DNA from: Inonotus obliquus
Lineage: Eukaryota; Basidiomycota; Agaricomycetes; Hymenochaetales; Hymenochaetaceae
DNA length: 64,000 bases
Assembly: GCA_032164295.1 (NCBI GenBank)
Contig: JAJHTX010000006.1
Span: forward strand, 1,178,001-1,242,000
Direction of reading: 5' to 3'
This document shows, in pieces, positions 45,785 through 58,866 of this stretch. Every line of letters starts with the position of its first letter. The stretch's first letter is position 1. The translations under genes and the position numbers were made by a program. A model generated the notes under the pieces. It ran no database searches. It saw nothing but the letters and a program-made list of their open reading frames with translations, and was not told where the DNA came from.

Positions 45785-48183
45785 TCACCATATGCGCTTC
45801 ACCATTGTAAACCTTGTTAGTTCTTCAAGCTTGGGTCTTCGTTTATTTTCTTCGCTCGTGCCATGCCTTTTCTCACCGATATCTGGGACTCGAGTCGCAT
45901 CGTCACCTTTGTAGTCCAGCAATGTTTTCAGATCGCGATTGTATTCCTAGAAGTTTGATGTTAACAAGCGGTAAACCGACAATTGTATTTTACAATTTCT
46001 TACCCGTTCTTCCTTTCCCTCTCCGATAGGATCCCGACCGAAGTCGTTGATTTTGTCTTCCTCTTCTCGGACCTCCATGTCTGCCCGACGGTGAGTGGCA
46101 TAGCTAACTAGGTTGACCCCGATGATGATCTTTATCACTACGCAACTAGTTGTGGTGGCTTAATGATCGCTCAACGTACGAGTCAAAGCTCTTACCAGAT
46201 CCAGAAAATAAAACCAAGCGCCACCCACTTCGCTCTATGCAGTATATTCTCAAGCAAGGTAACGGGAGAAAGCGCCTGAACGGATATGACAAGCCCTATG
46301 GATTGCGACCCGATCAAACCGGCAAGAACAGCAAGCGGCAAGGCGGGGAACCCTAATCGTCGTGCAACAATCGGAGACTGATCAACGTAGGAATGCTGCG
46401 CAATTGTAATTATTAAGAAACTACAAGAATAACGAATGGCGCTCCCACCTTGCGTGCGGATCTCCGACCAACAGCGCTACCGTTCGAAAGGTCCAGGCAG
46501 AGGACATCCATGAATCTTTCGTATACGGATGGACGGATATGATTGAACTTCGTTATGAAAGCGTGCTTTAGCCAGTCAACTAATTGCTCTGATACCAAGA
46601 CTGTCAGGACCGGCTGAGAGTCATATGTTAGAATTCATCACCAAAAGGCAATGAAATGAGCATACATAAAAGATCGTCCAAAAAAGATGCCCTTCGCGAA
46701 ACCATCCAAAACTCTTAGGTAAGATGACGCCTTCGGTAAAATCGAATTCAGACCCGTACATCTCAATGAGATTACGGAAAGCAACAGCAAATAGCATAAG
46801 TGATATCGTAAAGCGCTCGACAATGTCTGTGGCACTGAGTCATTGGATGCGGTGAAAAGAAGAGTGCTTCTGCAAACGTACCTGCGCAGGTTATTTGGAA
46901 CAGATTATCTTTCTCGAACTTCTTGAAGACACTGCCTTTTATCTCAACAAACTGGTTGGAAATCAACAACGAAAGGAGAGCATGGTCATAGGAGTTGATC
47001 GCAACGTTTAACGACATGAGTTGGTATACGAGAACGAGGGTATGTGCGACTATTGAATGCTTGCTTAGAAACGTATGATGATGTCGAGATGAATGCCTCA
47101 CCAATGTAGATTGTCGCGATGAAGAAATATACGAATGGCTTAAACGTCTCTGACGTGACTGAAGCCTTGCGGGATAACAACAAGAGAGTGGAACGAGAAA
47201 AGACACAGTCAATAATGTCTTGACCAAACGATGAGCATAATCGATCTGCGATCTTAGTAATTCAGATTATGACTAGGACGCATCATCTGTATGCAGCTTA
47301 CCTCCAAAGCATTAAAAATAACATAGAGCTTGATTGTTTCTTGCCCTCGAATAGTATGGTAGATTTTACTGGCATCTGTTAATGGCAGTAAGATCATGAT
47401 GGAGACGACCAGTAGTAGGACTCGTAATAAGTCCGCTTTTTGAGACGGAGGGAGAGATGCTCCGGAAAAAATATTGGTAACAACGCGGTAGGCAGCTAAC
47501 GCGCAGCGGATTGGCAGAATCGTAAACGTGTACAGAAAGGAGTCAAAGCACAGCACAAATCCAAACCCAAGAATCTACAGAACAGTTCAGTATCCTTCTG
47601 TTAGACGCGGCATGCGACGCACCTTCTCGATAGCCAATGGTATATTAAGGAAATTACTAACGCGTTCCCACTTCAGTTCTTGATGAGAATCGAAGTCCGT
47701 CGCTAGAAGCTCTTCACGAAGGTAGTCCCACAGCGAGAAGGGCACATCATGAGCATGGCTGGAACCATAATGCGAGCGGTAGTCAATCGGAGATGGAGAT
47801 ACGGGAATGGGTGTCGTTGATATGGGAGAAGATGGTAACGAAGAGTAGGCCAACGTGTCATGCACATCCTCACGCTTCACCGGGCTAAGAGAGTGACGTC
47901 TATTGGAGAGAAATGAAGGGGAAGGACTACGGTTCTCTTGCTCTATGGTGTACGCCTCGTCATTGTAGACCTCTGAACCGTCCTCGTATCGCGTATCATC
48001 CTGACTCGAGTCATGTTCGGGCGTGTAGGAATGTCGTCTTGAGCCATTTGGACCATGTGCAGGCTGCAACCCTTGAAGTTTTCCTGGAGTATGAGACACA
48101 TCTAGACCGCTACCATATAGTGGTGTTGAGGCTGATGCCCTTCTACCATGTCGAGACCGTCTGTTGGCACCAGGGCTAGACAT
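45785..48183 (-). CDS. Emp65/TAPT1-family ER membrane protein
   Basis: Multi-pass ER membrane protein. The yeast relative Emp65 forms a complex with Slp1 that protects soluble ER proteins. The start at 48183 opens a disordered Ser/Pro-rich N-terminus. The family domain starts with FSLWDYLREELLATDFDSHQ and WERVSNFLNIPLAIEK. Helices include FDSFLYTFTILPIRCALAAY and LLRVLLLVVSIMILL. The hallmark NSYDHALLSLLISNQFVEIK and GSVFKKFEKDNLFQITCADI follow, then VERFTISLMLFAVAFRNLIE and FITKFNHIRPSVYERFMDVL. After the membrane part the tail NDFGRDPIGEGKEE splices (gaacg|gtaaga...ttctag) to EYNRDLKTLLDYKGDDATRV. It ends ELTRFTMVKRIW at 45785, a typical C-terminus in fungal homologues. About nine exons are seen. 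Confidence 0.9.
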
Positions 48184-48329
48184 GGTGAAGATATAGCAGG
48201 GTTACAAGGGTTACTTACAAGTTTATGAGTTTGAAGCACGCGAGGGATAATTTCCAGAAAAGGGATTACACCAGCACGTGCTTTTAGATACGACAAAATT
48301 GGGTTTGACGAAGTCAAAGCAAAGTCTTG
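48184..48329. promoter_or_regulatory. Short bidirectional promoter, TAPT1-like / Mtf1-like
   Basis: Only 146 bases separate the ATGs of two divergent genes (48183 minus, 48330 plus), so both promoters must overlap. CACGTG at 48274-48279 is an E-box-like palindrome near the middle. Confidence 0.5.
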
Positions 48330-49893
48330 ATGTTTGCACTTCGTCGCGCATGTCCCAGGGTGTGCCATGGTCGAGCCTGGTATAGGACGGCTGCTTTGCC
48401 TCCGCTTCCACCTCTGGAAGATTGGAAGACGGAGTTCCCTGTGATGGGATTTACCCATCGCGTCACTCTGAAGAACCGGGAAACAGCAGACAAGATTGCA
48501 AAAGCGTTCTTCAAGGATCCCAGAAACCCGGACGATCAGAATGAGGAAGGGAAAATTGTTATTGAAGCTTTTCCAGGTTTGTCAATTTGCCATTTTGCGT
48601 ACTGTTGCCTTCAAGTTAACTTTTTGTCCAGGTCCCGGTTGTCTAACTCGTAGTCTACTGAAGCTTCCTAAGCAGAAAATAAAGAAGCTCATTATTTTGG
48701 AGGACGCTGAACACTACCTTAAATACCTCACTGTGCGTCACTTCGTATTGCATATCGACTTAGTTTCCTCATCTTCTTCAAGCCTCTCGAAGCGGCGGAT
48801 CCTCGAGTGGTAGTCGTTCCATTAAATGGTTACGAATGGTCAACGTACTCGGAGCTAGAAGATCGCGGACTTCTTAACGATGTAGTCACAAAATCATGGA
48901 ATGAAACGCGTACGTCTTACCCTCCCTAACTGTCCGGGCCTTTGACCTTACCTATGCAATAAAGCACCAAATCTCCACTTCGTCGCACACATCCCGAACG
49001 CTATCATGGGTGAACAGTTAACAAACCAATTCTTCCGACACATACCTGAACGATCCTGGTTATTCAAATACGGCCGAGTTCCAATGAGCCTACTCCTTTC
49101 CGACTATTCTTATCGCGTTCGTCCTTCCCAATCTCTGCTTTTCACTAACATCGTTCGACTCTAAAGTCTTCTGACAGCGAACATCTGCTACCAATAAAGA
49201 CAGGGAATACTGTAAACTCAGCGTTATAGCACAGGCAACGGCTACAATCAAAGAAGCAGTTCCACGTGAGAAGCTACAACCTTACAAAGAACATTTCCAT
49301 CCTCTTGGTAGTGGGAGTGAAAAGGTAGAAAGGAAGGGTAATTATCGACCGCCTGGTTCACCATACGTCGCTCTCCAAGTAAATCCCTTGATAGAACCAG
49401 TACGTCCCATTTTTTTTCGCGATTATAATCGTATTAAATTTTTTGATTTTTACCTCATCACTGTATTCTTTTATCTTCGTTAACAAAGGTGATTGGAATA
49501 GGCGAACTGGATAAATGGGATTACGTGTCACGGAGGTTGTTCATCCTGCGAAATACCCCAATCCGAAGAGCCATTTCGTAAGTCAAAAACCATTTATTCC
49601 CTCACCGACTGTCTCATTGTCGTTCCAGATCACTCGGCCCTGGAGCCTCAAACCTCCTTCCCATCCTGAACGATCAAACCCTTCCCCGTTCGCAGCGTCT
49701 GGACATCGACAAGAACGTTCGTGAGCTCAAAATGCAGGACTGGCAAATTCTAGTGAAGGTTTTTGAAGAGTGGCCATTTAGACCCGACGTGAGTCTCCTC
49801 TCCCGCTGTTTTCTCCCTACTTTTTTTCTCAACTTTGTGTAGGATTTACACATTTCGGATGCCATCACTAAAGATATTGAGCGGGAAAGGTGA
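48330..49893 (+). CDS. Mitochondrial transcription factor Mtf1-like / rRNA adenine dimethyltransferase-fold protein
   Basis: Related to KsgA/Dim1 methyltransferases; the fungal mitochondrial member assists the mitochondrial RNA polymerase at promoters. The ATG at 48330 gives an arginine-rich presequence (MFALRRACPRVCHGRAWYRT). Motif I is split by an intron: VIEAFPG|PGCLTRSLLKL. KKLIILEDAEHYLKYL carries the acidic residue of motif II, then VVVVPLNGYEWSTYSELED. HIPNAIMGEQLTNQFFRHIP and LFKYGRVPMSLLLSDYSYR match the motif IV region of Mtf1/TFB1M relatives. The C-terminal exons read ATATIKEAVPREKLQPY and GASNLLPILND..RSQRLDI. The end is DLHISDAITKDIERER. About eight exons are seen. The SAM loop is changed from GxGxG (FPGPG), so catalytic activity is uncertain. 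Confidence 0.8.
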
Positions 49894-50068
49894 TGATTGC
49901 CCCTCAAAATCTTCGATCTTTGTTTTCTTCCCTCTGCAATACTTGCAACTTTATAGCACAAGTATCTTTAATAATAACAAATCAGTTGGAGAGTTTGATT
50001 ATAACGCTACATGGAATAAACATTGCTCGGCAGATAGATGAAAGGTGTGAAGTTAGTAAAGTTATGCC

Positions 50069-53000
50069 TCAGGCTTCGGCGGCTAGCTCCACCGGAGCAG
50101 CTGGAGGTGTATCAGGCCATTCAATAGGCTCTTCACCATCTTCGTCAGCTATTTGCGTCTGAACCAAATATCGTTATTTCACTTCATCATCTGATGGAAT
50201 GAAACGACGAACCTCAACCTGAGTAGTCACTCCAGACTCCTGCTCCTGTGAGACTGAAGCGGACAAAGTACTTTCTTCGTCTTGCTCTTGTCCTATAGTT
50301 CCGTTCATAGCGACATCGGCGACATCTTCTTGTCCGTTGATTAACGTCCCTTGAGTCTCTACTTGGGTTTCTATAGTTGATGAATCAAGTTCTTCGCTAG
50401 TCCCATTCTTCTTACCAGTCTTGCTGGCTTTTCGTCTCTCGTCTACAGGAAGCATGCCAAGAAGTGTTGCTTGCTTGCCCGGAATTGCTTTTTTATTCTT
50501 CGCCATACCACCTGTTGCACATACCAGTGTTTAAGTACGACTACGGATATAGACTGGAACTCAAAATACGTACGTTTGCCTTTCTCCGCTTCACATTCTG
50601 CAGCGTTTACCTTATCAAAGAAAGTCTCGCTCTTGTGTAACGACTTCGTCGGCCCAACCTTTCGAAGGAATGGGTTTGGTTTTCCGCCATTTAGAGCATT
50701 CTCATTATCAGCGGCTGACTTCTTTGCGAATGGGTTTGGTTCTTCATGCTTGTAAGTTTTTGAAGTGTCCAATATGGAAATGAATAACATACTCTTTGGT
50801 TGGCCGATACCGTCCAAACCACCATCCACAGCTCGCCGTTTTGAGTTCATCTCAGAGCTTTGAGAATCAAAGGTCTCACTTTCATCCTCATAATCCCGTT
50901 TACGTTTCTCCGGGGGTGGTGAAGCCTCAATAGCCGTACGAGAGGAAGACGGCTCCATCATCGGTTGCTGAGCGACAGGATTTCGAGCAAACGGCGATAG
51001 CTCTTGTGATGGTGCAGCTGCCTGTAGCCTTGGCCGATGCACCGTAGCCGGTGGTCGTGTACTTTGGAGTAATTGTTGCGCCTTCTGCTCCGCACCTACA
51101 TAAGGATCTTTCGCTGGTGGTACCACACCAGAAGCCGCTCTCCAATCTGCTCGCCGAGTGCGCTCATCGCGCAAGCGATCTGTGCCAACGCGAATGCGTT
51201 TGATCAAATTCAACTTTTCTCGCAAACCCGCGAGGTGATAGAAGTCTGCAACTTTCACAGCCATATCAAGCGAGGCGGTGTGGTTCAATGCTTTCGCCTG
51301 GTCCAATGCGCGCTGGAGTTGGTCATCCCTACAAGCATGTTGTACAAGCACGATGAGCAATTTGTCAAGATCAAGCTCGGTTCGAGAGATATCCTCCGTC
51401 GTAAGCTCCTCTTCATCCAAAACATCACGGAGATGGTCAAGAAGAATCGTCTCTCGAGCGAATTGCTCCTCTTTATGGGGGTCTTCTTTATCCATGTCAA
51501 GGTAAGGCATGTGCATTTCGATTTCTTGGGGTAGCGGGCGAGGAAAGCCGGGATAATCTTCCCGACCCTGCAGTGCATGTGTTCAGAAACCCGCTGTAAA
51601 CTGGAGAAAGAACACAGTCACCTTTAGAATGATAGTCATCAGCATGCTGCCGGCCACGCCGATTGGCCAGTAAGACTCGTCCTTCCCAGCTCTTCGTGCC
51701 AATTGTGTCGCATCAAGAAGCACCACCCATGATCCCTGTGCAGTGAACCTGTAGTGCTCGAGCATCATCAAGCGTTCAGCGGAGTCATAGATAACCGGAG
51801 CCTTCATGAGAGATATGTTAGGGGCGTCGCATTAGACCAAGATGATTACTTACACCCTCGTCACTGATGCCTATCCACTTCAACGTATGGCCTTTATTGA
51901 CAGGCAGACGACCGGTATGCATGACTCGGAAACTATCACATGTACGCAATGTGTACTTCAAGTTTTGATTTCCTGGGATATATGTCAATGCCAGCAAAAT
52001 GGCTCATTTCCCAATATTCCTTACTCACCATCGAGACTAGTGCCGCCTTCCCGATGCACGACAAAAACATAGTCGCGCCCGGCAACCATAGATACAATAT
52101 CACCGTCTAATGCCCATATGGGTCCTCGCTGGGCTCCACCACCGGAGAAAAATCGTATAACGCCTTTGTCAGTCGCAACTGCGACGCAGCCATTCCCCTC
52201 TGCGTCCGCTTCCTGTAGAAGCCGCAGTGAGCGGGTGGGAGGCGTCCCGCCAGCAGCAACAGCGACCACACGCTCGCCTTTAGAAAGCTCATACGCCCAT
52301 TCACCGAGGGATGCCCAGGTTGAATAAGGCTTGTAATGTACACGAGCTGCATGGATACCTTCTGGAGGGCATGCGTAGACGATGCCTCGTTCACCTTTGG
52401 AATATAATCAGTCAGAGATAAGCATGCGCAATTACGTAGGTACATACCAACAGCGGCTAGGTCGTATTTGTATGTGTCTGTGAAGTGATAGTTCTTGCGA
52501 GTTGTTTGATCATGGAACTCCACGTTCACGATATGGTGCGTGTCTTGGTCTACTACCTCTACAACTCCGATACTGTTAAAAGCTATTGATAGACGTCTAA
52601 GTGATTCGAACCAATGGCTCCGAGTGGAGTTTGAACGTACAGAGGTATCTTCTCTTGTGCTGGAATGGTGTAGATCCAGGCTGGAAAGCTGGCTGGGCTT
52701 TTGTAACGCTCACTGAAGAACTGTGAGTATGATACTTAGAAATGGTATAGTTTGGAGCTGACCCATTTCCCGAAGTCCATATTCTTGGTCGGGTTTCTCT
52801 TTCATTCCATCTCCAAGGTCATCAATTATCCAATCCTCGTCTCGCTCGTCCAAGGCGCCATCCAAGTCAGCATCTTCATCGCCACCCTCGTTGCCCTGCC
52901 CCGCGTCGGCCGTGTCATCTCCAAAGAGCGTTGGTGTACCCTGTCGGCGGACTGGAATCGCCATACCGACAGAAGTAGTCTGCTTAGTAGGACTTGGTAA

Positions 53001-54329
53001 AGAGGGTGAGATGACTCCAGGCCACCGAGTAAGGGTGCCATTGTTGTCTGTCCATGCGAGCAAATTGTGTCCAGCGGAGAAAGCAAGACTGTGGATGATA
53101 GTGCCTTGCGGCAATTCTTGGCTGAGGAGGAACACGTCGATCAGCGTATGTATGATATTTCATCAACATAGAAGGCGCACCGGGCAATAACGCGCCGTGT
53201 CTGGGTCGCCCAAACAAAGACGCCAGACTTGCAGGCCGATGCGAGATACATGCCATTTGAAGAGAAAGCAAGCGCGGTCACAGCTCCGAGACAATTTTCA
53301 TGAACGAATGATGAGACTTGAGACCAAGTACTCTTCGAGACGGTAATAATTTCTAATGACACTCATTAGTAAACCCAATCGGGACAATGAGGTGAAATTG
53401 AGTAACCGTACGTACCGTGAGCTTTGGTGGCGGCAACAAAGTAAATACCTGATGGATGCCAGACCGCCGCACACTCGTGGCCGAACTCAAGGGATCTGAA
53501 TTTGATTATTCGAAAGGGTAGTTCAAAGGAGAGGACACGTAGACGCACTCATTGTCATTTATTGCCGGAATAATACCCTCCAGAGTCTTCTCAATCTTTG
53601 GCTCCTCCTCAGATAGGTCCCATGCTATTATCTTACCGTCTGAGCTACATGTGGTCTGCAGGTAACCTTTCAGAAAACAGAATATTCGAGTTGACGGTGC
53701 GGACTCACGACCAGGGAGCTAGACGGATGCCAGGTCACGCTTCGTACACCCTTCTTATGACCTTCAAGTAGTTTTACGCTCGTCGTATCCTCTAGATCTA
53801 TTATCTTCACGACCGTCTCGCTAAACCGGTTTCGTAAGTTTCTGGACACTTGCGTCGGATATAGACTCACTCAGAAGCGATAGCCACCTTACGACCTTTC
53901 GGATCTACCGAGATACAGCGGATTGGGATGGCGTTTGCACGCATTATCAAGCTCTCCATGTCGGTACCATTCTTTGGGTATCTTCGAACATGTGAATCTT
54001 GGCTTCCAGACATCCAGCCATCGTTCTGCAATTCGCATATTTAGCGTACGCAAGGGAAATACATATATTGAGAACGTACATCAACACCGAGAGCAGTGAT
54101 GGGTTCCTCAGCATCAAGAGCTGTTTCTGGTTCCTTGTCCGCGCCGCTGTCGGCCTTCCAGAGACGTACAAGGGAATCTGAGCCGCCCGTGTAGAGAATA
54201 CTTTGAAAGTGTCATCAGTATTGTAAACAGGGAGTGACATCAGAAGCGCACTTACTTCCCATCCCTTGAGAATGTAAGAAATGTTCTTCCCGGAGGATGG
54301 GATGTGTTGAGGACGAGTTTGTCGGACAT
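50069..54329 (-). CDS. Ctf4/Mcl1 (WDHD1/AND-1) replisome adaptor
   Basis: Links the CMG helicase to DNA polymerase alpha-primase and supports sister-chromatid cohesion. The start at 54329 gives [20 protein letters not shown], the first strand of an N-terminal WD40 propeller (repeats through about 53050, for example [20 protein letters not shown]). An acidic linker contains [15 protein letters not shown]. The middle propeller (Mcl1_mid) covers about 52530-51580 ([28 protein letters not shown], [18 protein letters not shown]). A helical region ([35 protein letters not shown]) leads to a C-terminus with PNPFAKK and [14 protein letters not shown] repeats and [17 protein letters not shown] frame closes at 50174. 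A better end splices out about 54 bases (donor gttcgt, acceptor gttcag at about 50152) to read [18 protein letters not shown] and stop at 50069. More than ten introns are seen. Confidence 0.9.
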
Positions 54330-54850
54330 TGTGGACAGTGTACAAGAAGGTGCGAGCGCGCTGTCACAGACGCGGTGTGACCATCTGTGACTTGTTGCAT
54401 ACCTCGGTCAGGAGGACGGCATGCCGAAACAACGTGGTGACCCTTTCGTCACACCAACCGGTACCCTAACGTCCTCAAGATACACTGACGGGGGAAAATA
54501 ATCTCATAAAAGATATTTAGTATTTTGGTATTTACCCGTCTCCTTACTCTACGGGGCTCTATTTGTGCGTGCATGGTGAATTATTTTTCATTGAGATGGA
54601 TCTAGATTGATGGCAGTGTTTGTAATTGTTTGTATACGTGATCCAAGTTGGAAATACACGAGGTTCAGAGTTCATCTTCGTCCCTCCTCTCCCGCTCTCT
54701 TCATCTCATCTACAAAGCGCTACACCTTCATATCCTATATCCCGTCTTTCATCTGCGATACCATTATCACCTTTATACACGACCGAACGGTCACTTACAA
54801 CACAAACACCCCAACTTCAACATTCACTCTCAACCTTACCTTCGCGCACA
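54330..54850. promoter_or_regulatory. Divergent promoter region, Ctf4 / large unknown gene
   Basis: 521 bases between divergent ATGs. The half next to 54851 is C/T-rich (54670-54840), as in the leader of the GATA gene. No further site could be assigned. Confidence 0.35.
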
Positions 54851-57800
54851 ATGAGCAACTCAGAAGTCTTGACACCTATTCTCCTTAGGTCGAGCACCCC
54901 TGGTATGTTCTCCTCGTCTTATTTCTCGGCTCATCACTAAGAAAAGCATATTAGCTCCGAGTGAGAAAGGTAGCATTACTCTACACCAGCCCATCCCAAG
55001 GCCTTCTTCTGACCATCATGCTCCAGTGCTCCTTTACTTGGAAGGCATCCAACGTAGTGGTGGCGCCAGTCCTGTGCGCGATAGTATGATGACCGAGAGT
55101 ATGCAGTCCGACCTAGACCCGAATGACCCTCGCTTCAGCCGTCTCAACCAAGCACAGTCGCAGCATCGCTCCTCAGGTCTTTCCAAACAAGCATACAATG
55201 CCAATGACGGTGACCTACATGATCTGGGGAATTCAGAGTTAAGCTATGAGATGGTCGATCCCGAGGTTGCATCCAACGTCCAGGATGGCCTCCGCTCAGA
55301 ACTTGCGAGATCAGAACGGGCCCCGTCTGTTTATGCTGTACGTATATGTTTTTCACGCTCCCCTAATTCATGCTTAGTCGCGGCTGTGTAGAATGAGTAT
55401 GTTGGCCATGGACCAGATGAGGAGCAAGGGCCCAGATACCCTTCAGGCTCGTCCTTCGGAAACCAAGATCTTCCACGGGAAGGCCTATACGGCTCCTTGC
55501 AACAAAGATCACAACCAACTCAACCTGCAGTCAGTCAACCTTGATATTTTGATATGGTTCACGTCTAAATTGCCTCTAGTGGTTTACAAGAGGCACACCG
55601 CGAAGACCTTCAAATGAGCTTGCTCCAGACGCAGAAATGATGTCGCCACCTAGTCGACATAAAGCACCTTGGTCGCAAGCAATGCTCAGACCGACAAATG
55701 AAGCATCCGCGATGACGCCTAGAACGGCCGAGATAAATATCGACGTCGAACCCCCAACTGACCCTAGCAGACAATCCACAAACCATCAGTCCAGGGCACC
55801 ATCACGACACTCTCGACGTTCAAGTGGTGGAAGACATGATGTGGCTAGTCCCCCTCCGCAACTTTCGGCGCAGCAGCAGCTCCCAGGTATTACAGTAAAT
55901 ATCAACCCTGATGGGTCCACAACAATCAGTATTGTAGGTTTTGCCCATTATCTATGTGAAGAACATTCTAACGAAGGTCGCCTATTGCAAGCCTCGTGCA
56001 TCACCTGCGAACGAAAGGACTCCAACTGAAAGGACACCTACTGAGAGGGCACCTACTGAGAGGGCACCAACAGAGAAAACTCCATCTGAGGTTCCGGATG
56101 AAGTGCGATCACCAAAAGCAAGATCCCAGAGGCCAGCAGCTTCCGTTGCTGGCTCTCATCGCCGCCCATCAGGTGGTGAGGCTGATCCCACACCACTTTT
56201 CTCGCCTAGCGCCCAATCGCGAGCCTTGAAATCGCCGAAAGCTGCTTCACGAGCACCATCCAAAGCCCCCAGCCAAGCCCCTTCCCAGATGAGTCCAGCC
56301 GGTGCATTTAAGCCGCTGAGCGGATTCCAATCTTTTGCGATGCATCCTCCTCCCGCTGAATCTAGCTATGGTGGACAGGAAGCAATATCTCAGAGGGCTC
56401 AGTTAACGAAAGCCCCCTCTTACCGGCCCGCGTCGTCGCAAAGGGAGCCCTCCGAAGCTGGGACGATCCCGAACGAGTATGCGGGGGATGCGGGTTTCAG
56501 TCGTGCGCCACGCGATTTCAGACCACCAGGACCATATGTAGACCCTCATTCCGGAAAGCAAGTGAACGGATTCACGAGTAATCCACTTCGGCCAGGCGGG
56601 GTGCAACGCGGACTTATGCCTTCATTGCCTCTTCCTCCGCACATGCAGAATCAGAGTAGGACTGCGGACAGCATGGATTTGAGAAACTCAAGACCGAAGA
56701 TGCAGACATTGTCGCCGGTTCCGTCTGCTCCAAATACTCTTCGCACTGAAGGGGAAGATCCTTTGGCGACACCTACGCAAACACAAACGCGTCCTCTGAG
56801 CCCCGACCAAGAAGAACTCAACGACTACGAAACCGAGATTGTACAAGGGATTCTGAGTGCTCGCACCCCCCGGACCTCTATTGCACCGTCTTTGCTTGCG
56901 GAGGAGATCAAGCGTTCGAACTACCACGACGAAGATTTGTGCATCCTATTACATGCAGCAGATGATCCCACTCAGCACGACATTGTCAGGAGGGCACTGA
57001 GGAAGGCAGTCGCCGCGCGAATTAAGAAACTCGGATTGAAGAGTGACAAGGAGAGTATCAGGCAGTATCGAAAGAAATTCCATGATCATGACCCGAGTTG
57101 GCATGCTACTCATGGTCCCTCCTACAATCCAGATGTAAGGCATTCGATCTTGAGATATGTCACAACCTGCTAAACCATTCTATCTAGGACCCTCCTGCAT
57201 GGGCAAGAGTAATGATGGAGCAGTTGCAGTCCGTGGAGAGTCGCGTTGCTGAGCTCGGTCCGCGGTTCGCTAAACTCAAGAAATCGGATAGCTCGCGGAC
57301 ACGCACACATAGCCATACTCATCACACTCGTGGAGCGCCCACAACAGAGCCAACGGATGAGTGGGAACGTACACCTCGGACTCAGACGATCCTTATTGAA
57401 ACGCAAGTGACGGGTGCCGGTTCGACATATAGGCAGCCCGAGAGCGAGTACACGGCTCGCGGAGGTGAATCCTTGGGTCCAACCACTGTGCGGAGTGCGG
57501 CAAGGGGCGGTGGGACGGATCGAGATGAATTCGAAGATGACGAGACGCAGGATCCACTCGGTCAAGGACGTGCTTATACAGATCGCACTCCACCAACTCA
57601 AGATATGGAATACGTTCCTTCGTACGCTGCAAAAAGGGGCGACCTACTTTCGCCAAGCAGACGCAACGATTCACCTGGTATGCAAGTTCTGGAAGAAGGC
57701 ATATACCGACTGCGTGCTAAAGACCAAGCTCGTTCCGCAGTTATGACTCACCAAAGCTGGGAACTTCATGAAGAGAGCGTCGACGACGGTCGTCAGGAAT

Positions 57801-58866
57801 CCCAAGAAGAGACTGAAATCCCTGATATTGAAGAAGAACCGCGTGTAGAATCACCCCCTCTTCCGCCGCTCCCGAATGAACCTCAAACGATAGTGAACCC
57901 GGCGCCTAATGGTACAGCAGCTGGACAGGCGACATCAGCCAATAACGAACGGCAGTGGGAATATCATGAAGCTCCACCAACTCCTCCGTGGCAACGTATT
58001 CATCAACGACTTCTCAACTGGGCGATCGTCTGGCCGATGTCCGAGTTGGAAAATGCATTGGCGAGTACGAAGCGTGGAAGTCAAGTAGACGAAGTAGCTC
58101 TAAGCATCTGGTGCACTCAGATGTACAAGCGTTATGTGCGACAGCAATTGACGGAAGTACCTCCTGGTCGTGTTGACAGGCTCTTCGTTCCTCCCAACAT
58201 GGCAGACGCAATCAATAATGCAGTATTCCACGGCCGACATGGGGACGCATGTGGGATGCTCAGAGATCTATGGACACCATTTGGTCTTGAAGGCATGCCG
58301 AGAATAATTCTCGTTCTGTGTAAACATAGAAGTGATCCCAGTCACTGGGTTGCTCATAAGTGAGTGAGACAAAAAGTATGGAAATGAGCAGATGAGGTGA
58401 CAAGCCCCTTTCTTTTAGATTCTCGCTGCCAGATGGGACTCTCACTACATATGACACGTACCCCGAGAAGGCCTTGCCAGATGGACGAGTAAGCTTCAGT
58501 TTTCGCATAACTTCTTTCTGGGACTCATTGACTGAATGGCTTCACACGATATAGCCTCTTGGCTGGTGGTTCTCCATTCGCATTGCATGGCCCAATGCCA
58601 TGTATCCGAGCCCGGAGAACCTGATGCAAAAGATGGTACGGTTACACCGTCCGATGCAACTTGCCATCGATAACAGCGTTGCCGCTGCGGGAATCTGGCG
58701 CAATCTGTTAATGGGTTCCCGCGCAGAACGTCCGGTTGATCTTGAACGTCTTCGTGACTTGATCAATACTGAAGTAAGGAACCTCCGCCAGCGCAAGGAG
58801 CAGGGTAAGCTTTCCGTCGCCGCCGCGGTTCGGCAGAATTGGAATTGGGATGATATGGCTACGTAA
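54851..58866 (+). CDS. Large disordered protein with C-terminal Ulp1-like fold candidate
   Basis: The ATG at 54851 gives MSNSEVLTPILLRSSTP. About ten exons follow. The N-terminal two thirds are low in complexity, rich in Ser, Pro, Arg and Gln, with a five-unit repeat ERTPT/ERAPT at 56013-56087 and stretches such as SRAPSKAPSQAPSQ. A first ordered block (56830-57180) reads NDYETEIVQGILSARTPRTS and DDPTQHDIVRRALRKAVAAR. A second (57960-58860) has WAIVWPMSELENALASTKRG, RVDRLFVPPNMADAI, IILVLCKHRSDPSHWVAH, GTLTTYDTYPEK and HRPMQLAIDNSVAAAGIWRN. The order His (SHW), Asp (YDTYP), Gln (MQL) and AAAGIW recalls Ulp1/C48 peptidases, where CGIW would hold the Cys; here Ala stands in its place. This is weak but suggestive. 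No function is assigned. Confidence 0.7.
56013..56087 (+). repeat. Five-copy 15-bp coding minisatellite
   Basis: Units GAAAGGACTCCAACT, GAAAGGACACCTACT, GAGAGGGCACCTACT, GAGAGGGCACCAACA and GAGAAAACTCCATCT. They are in frame and encode ERTPT, ERTPT, ERAPT, ERAPT and EKTPS. Confidence 0.9.
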
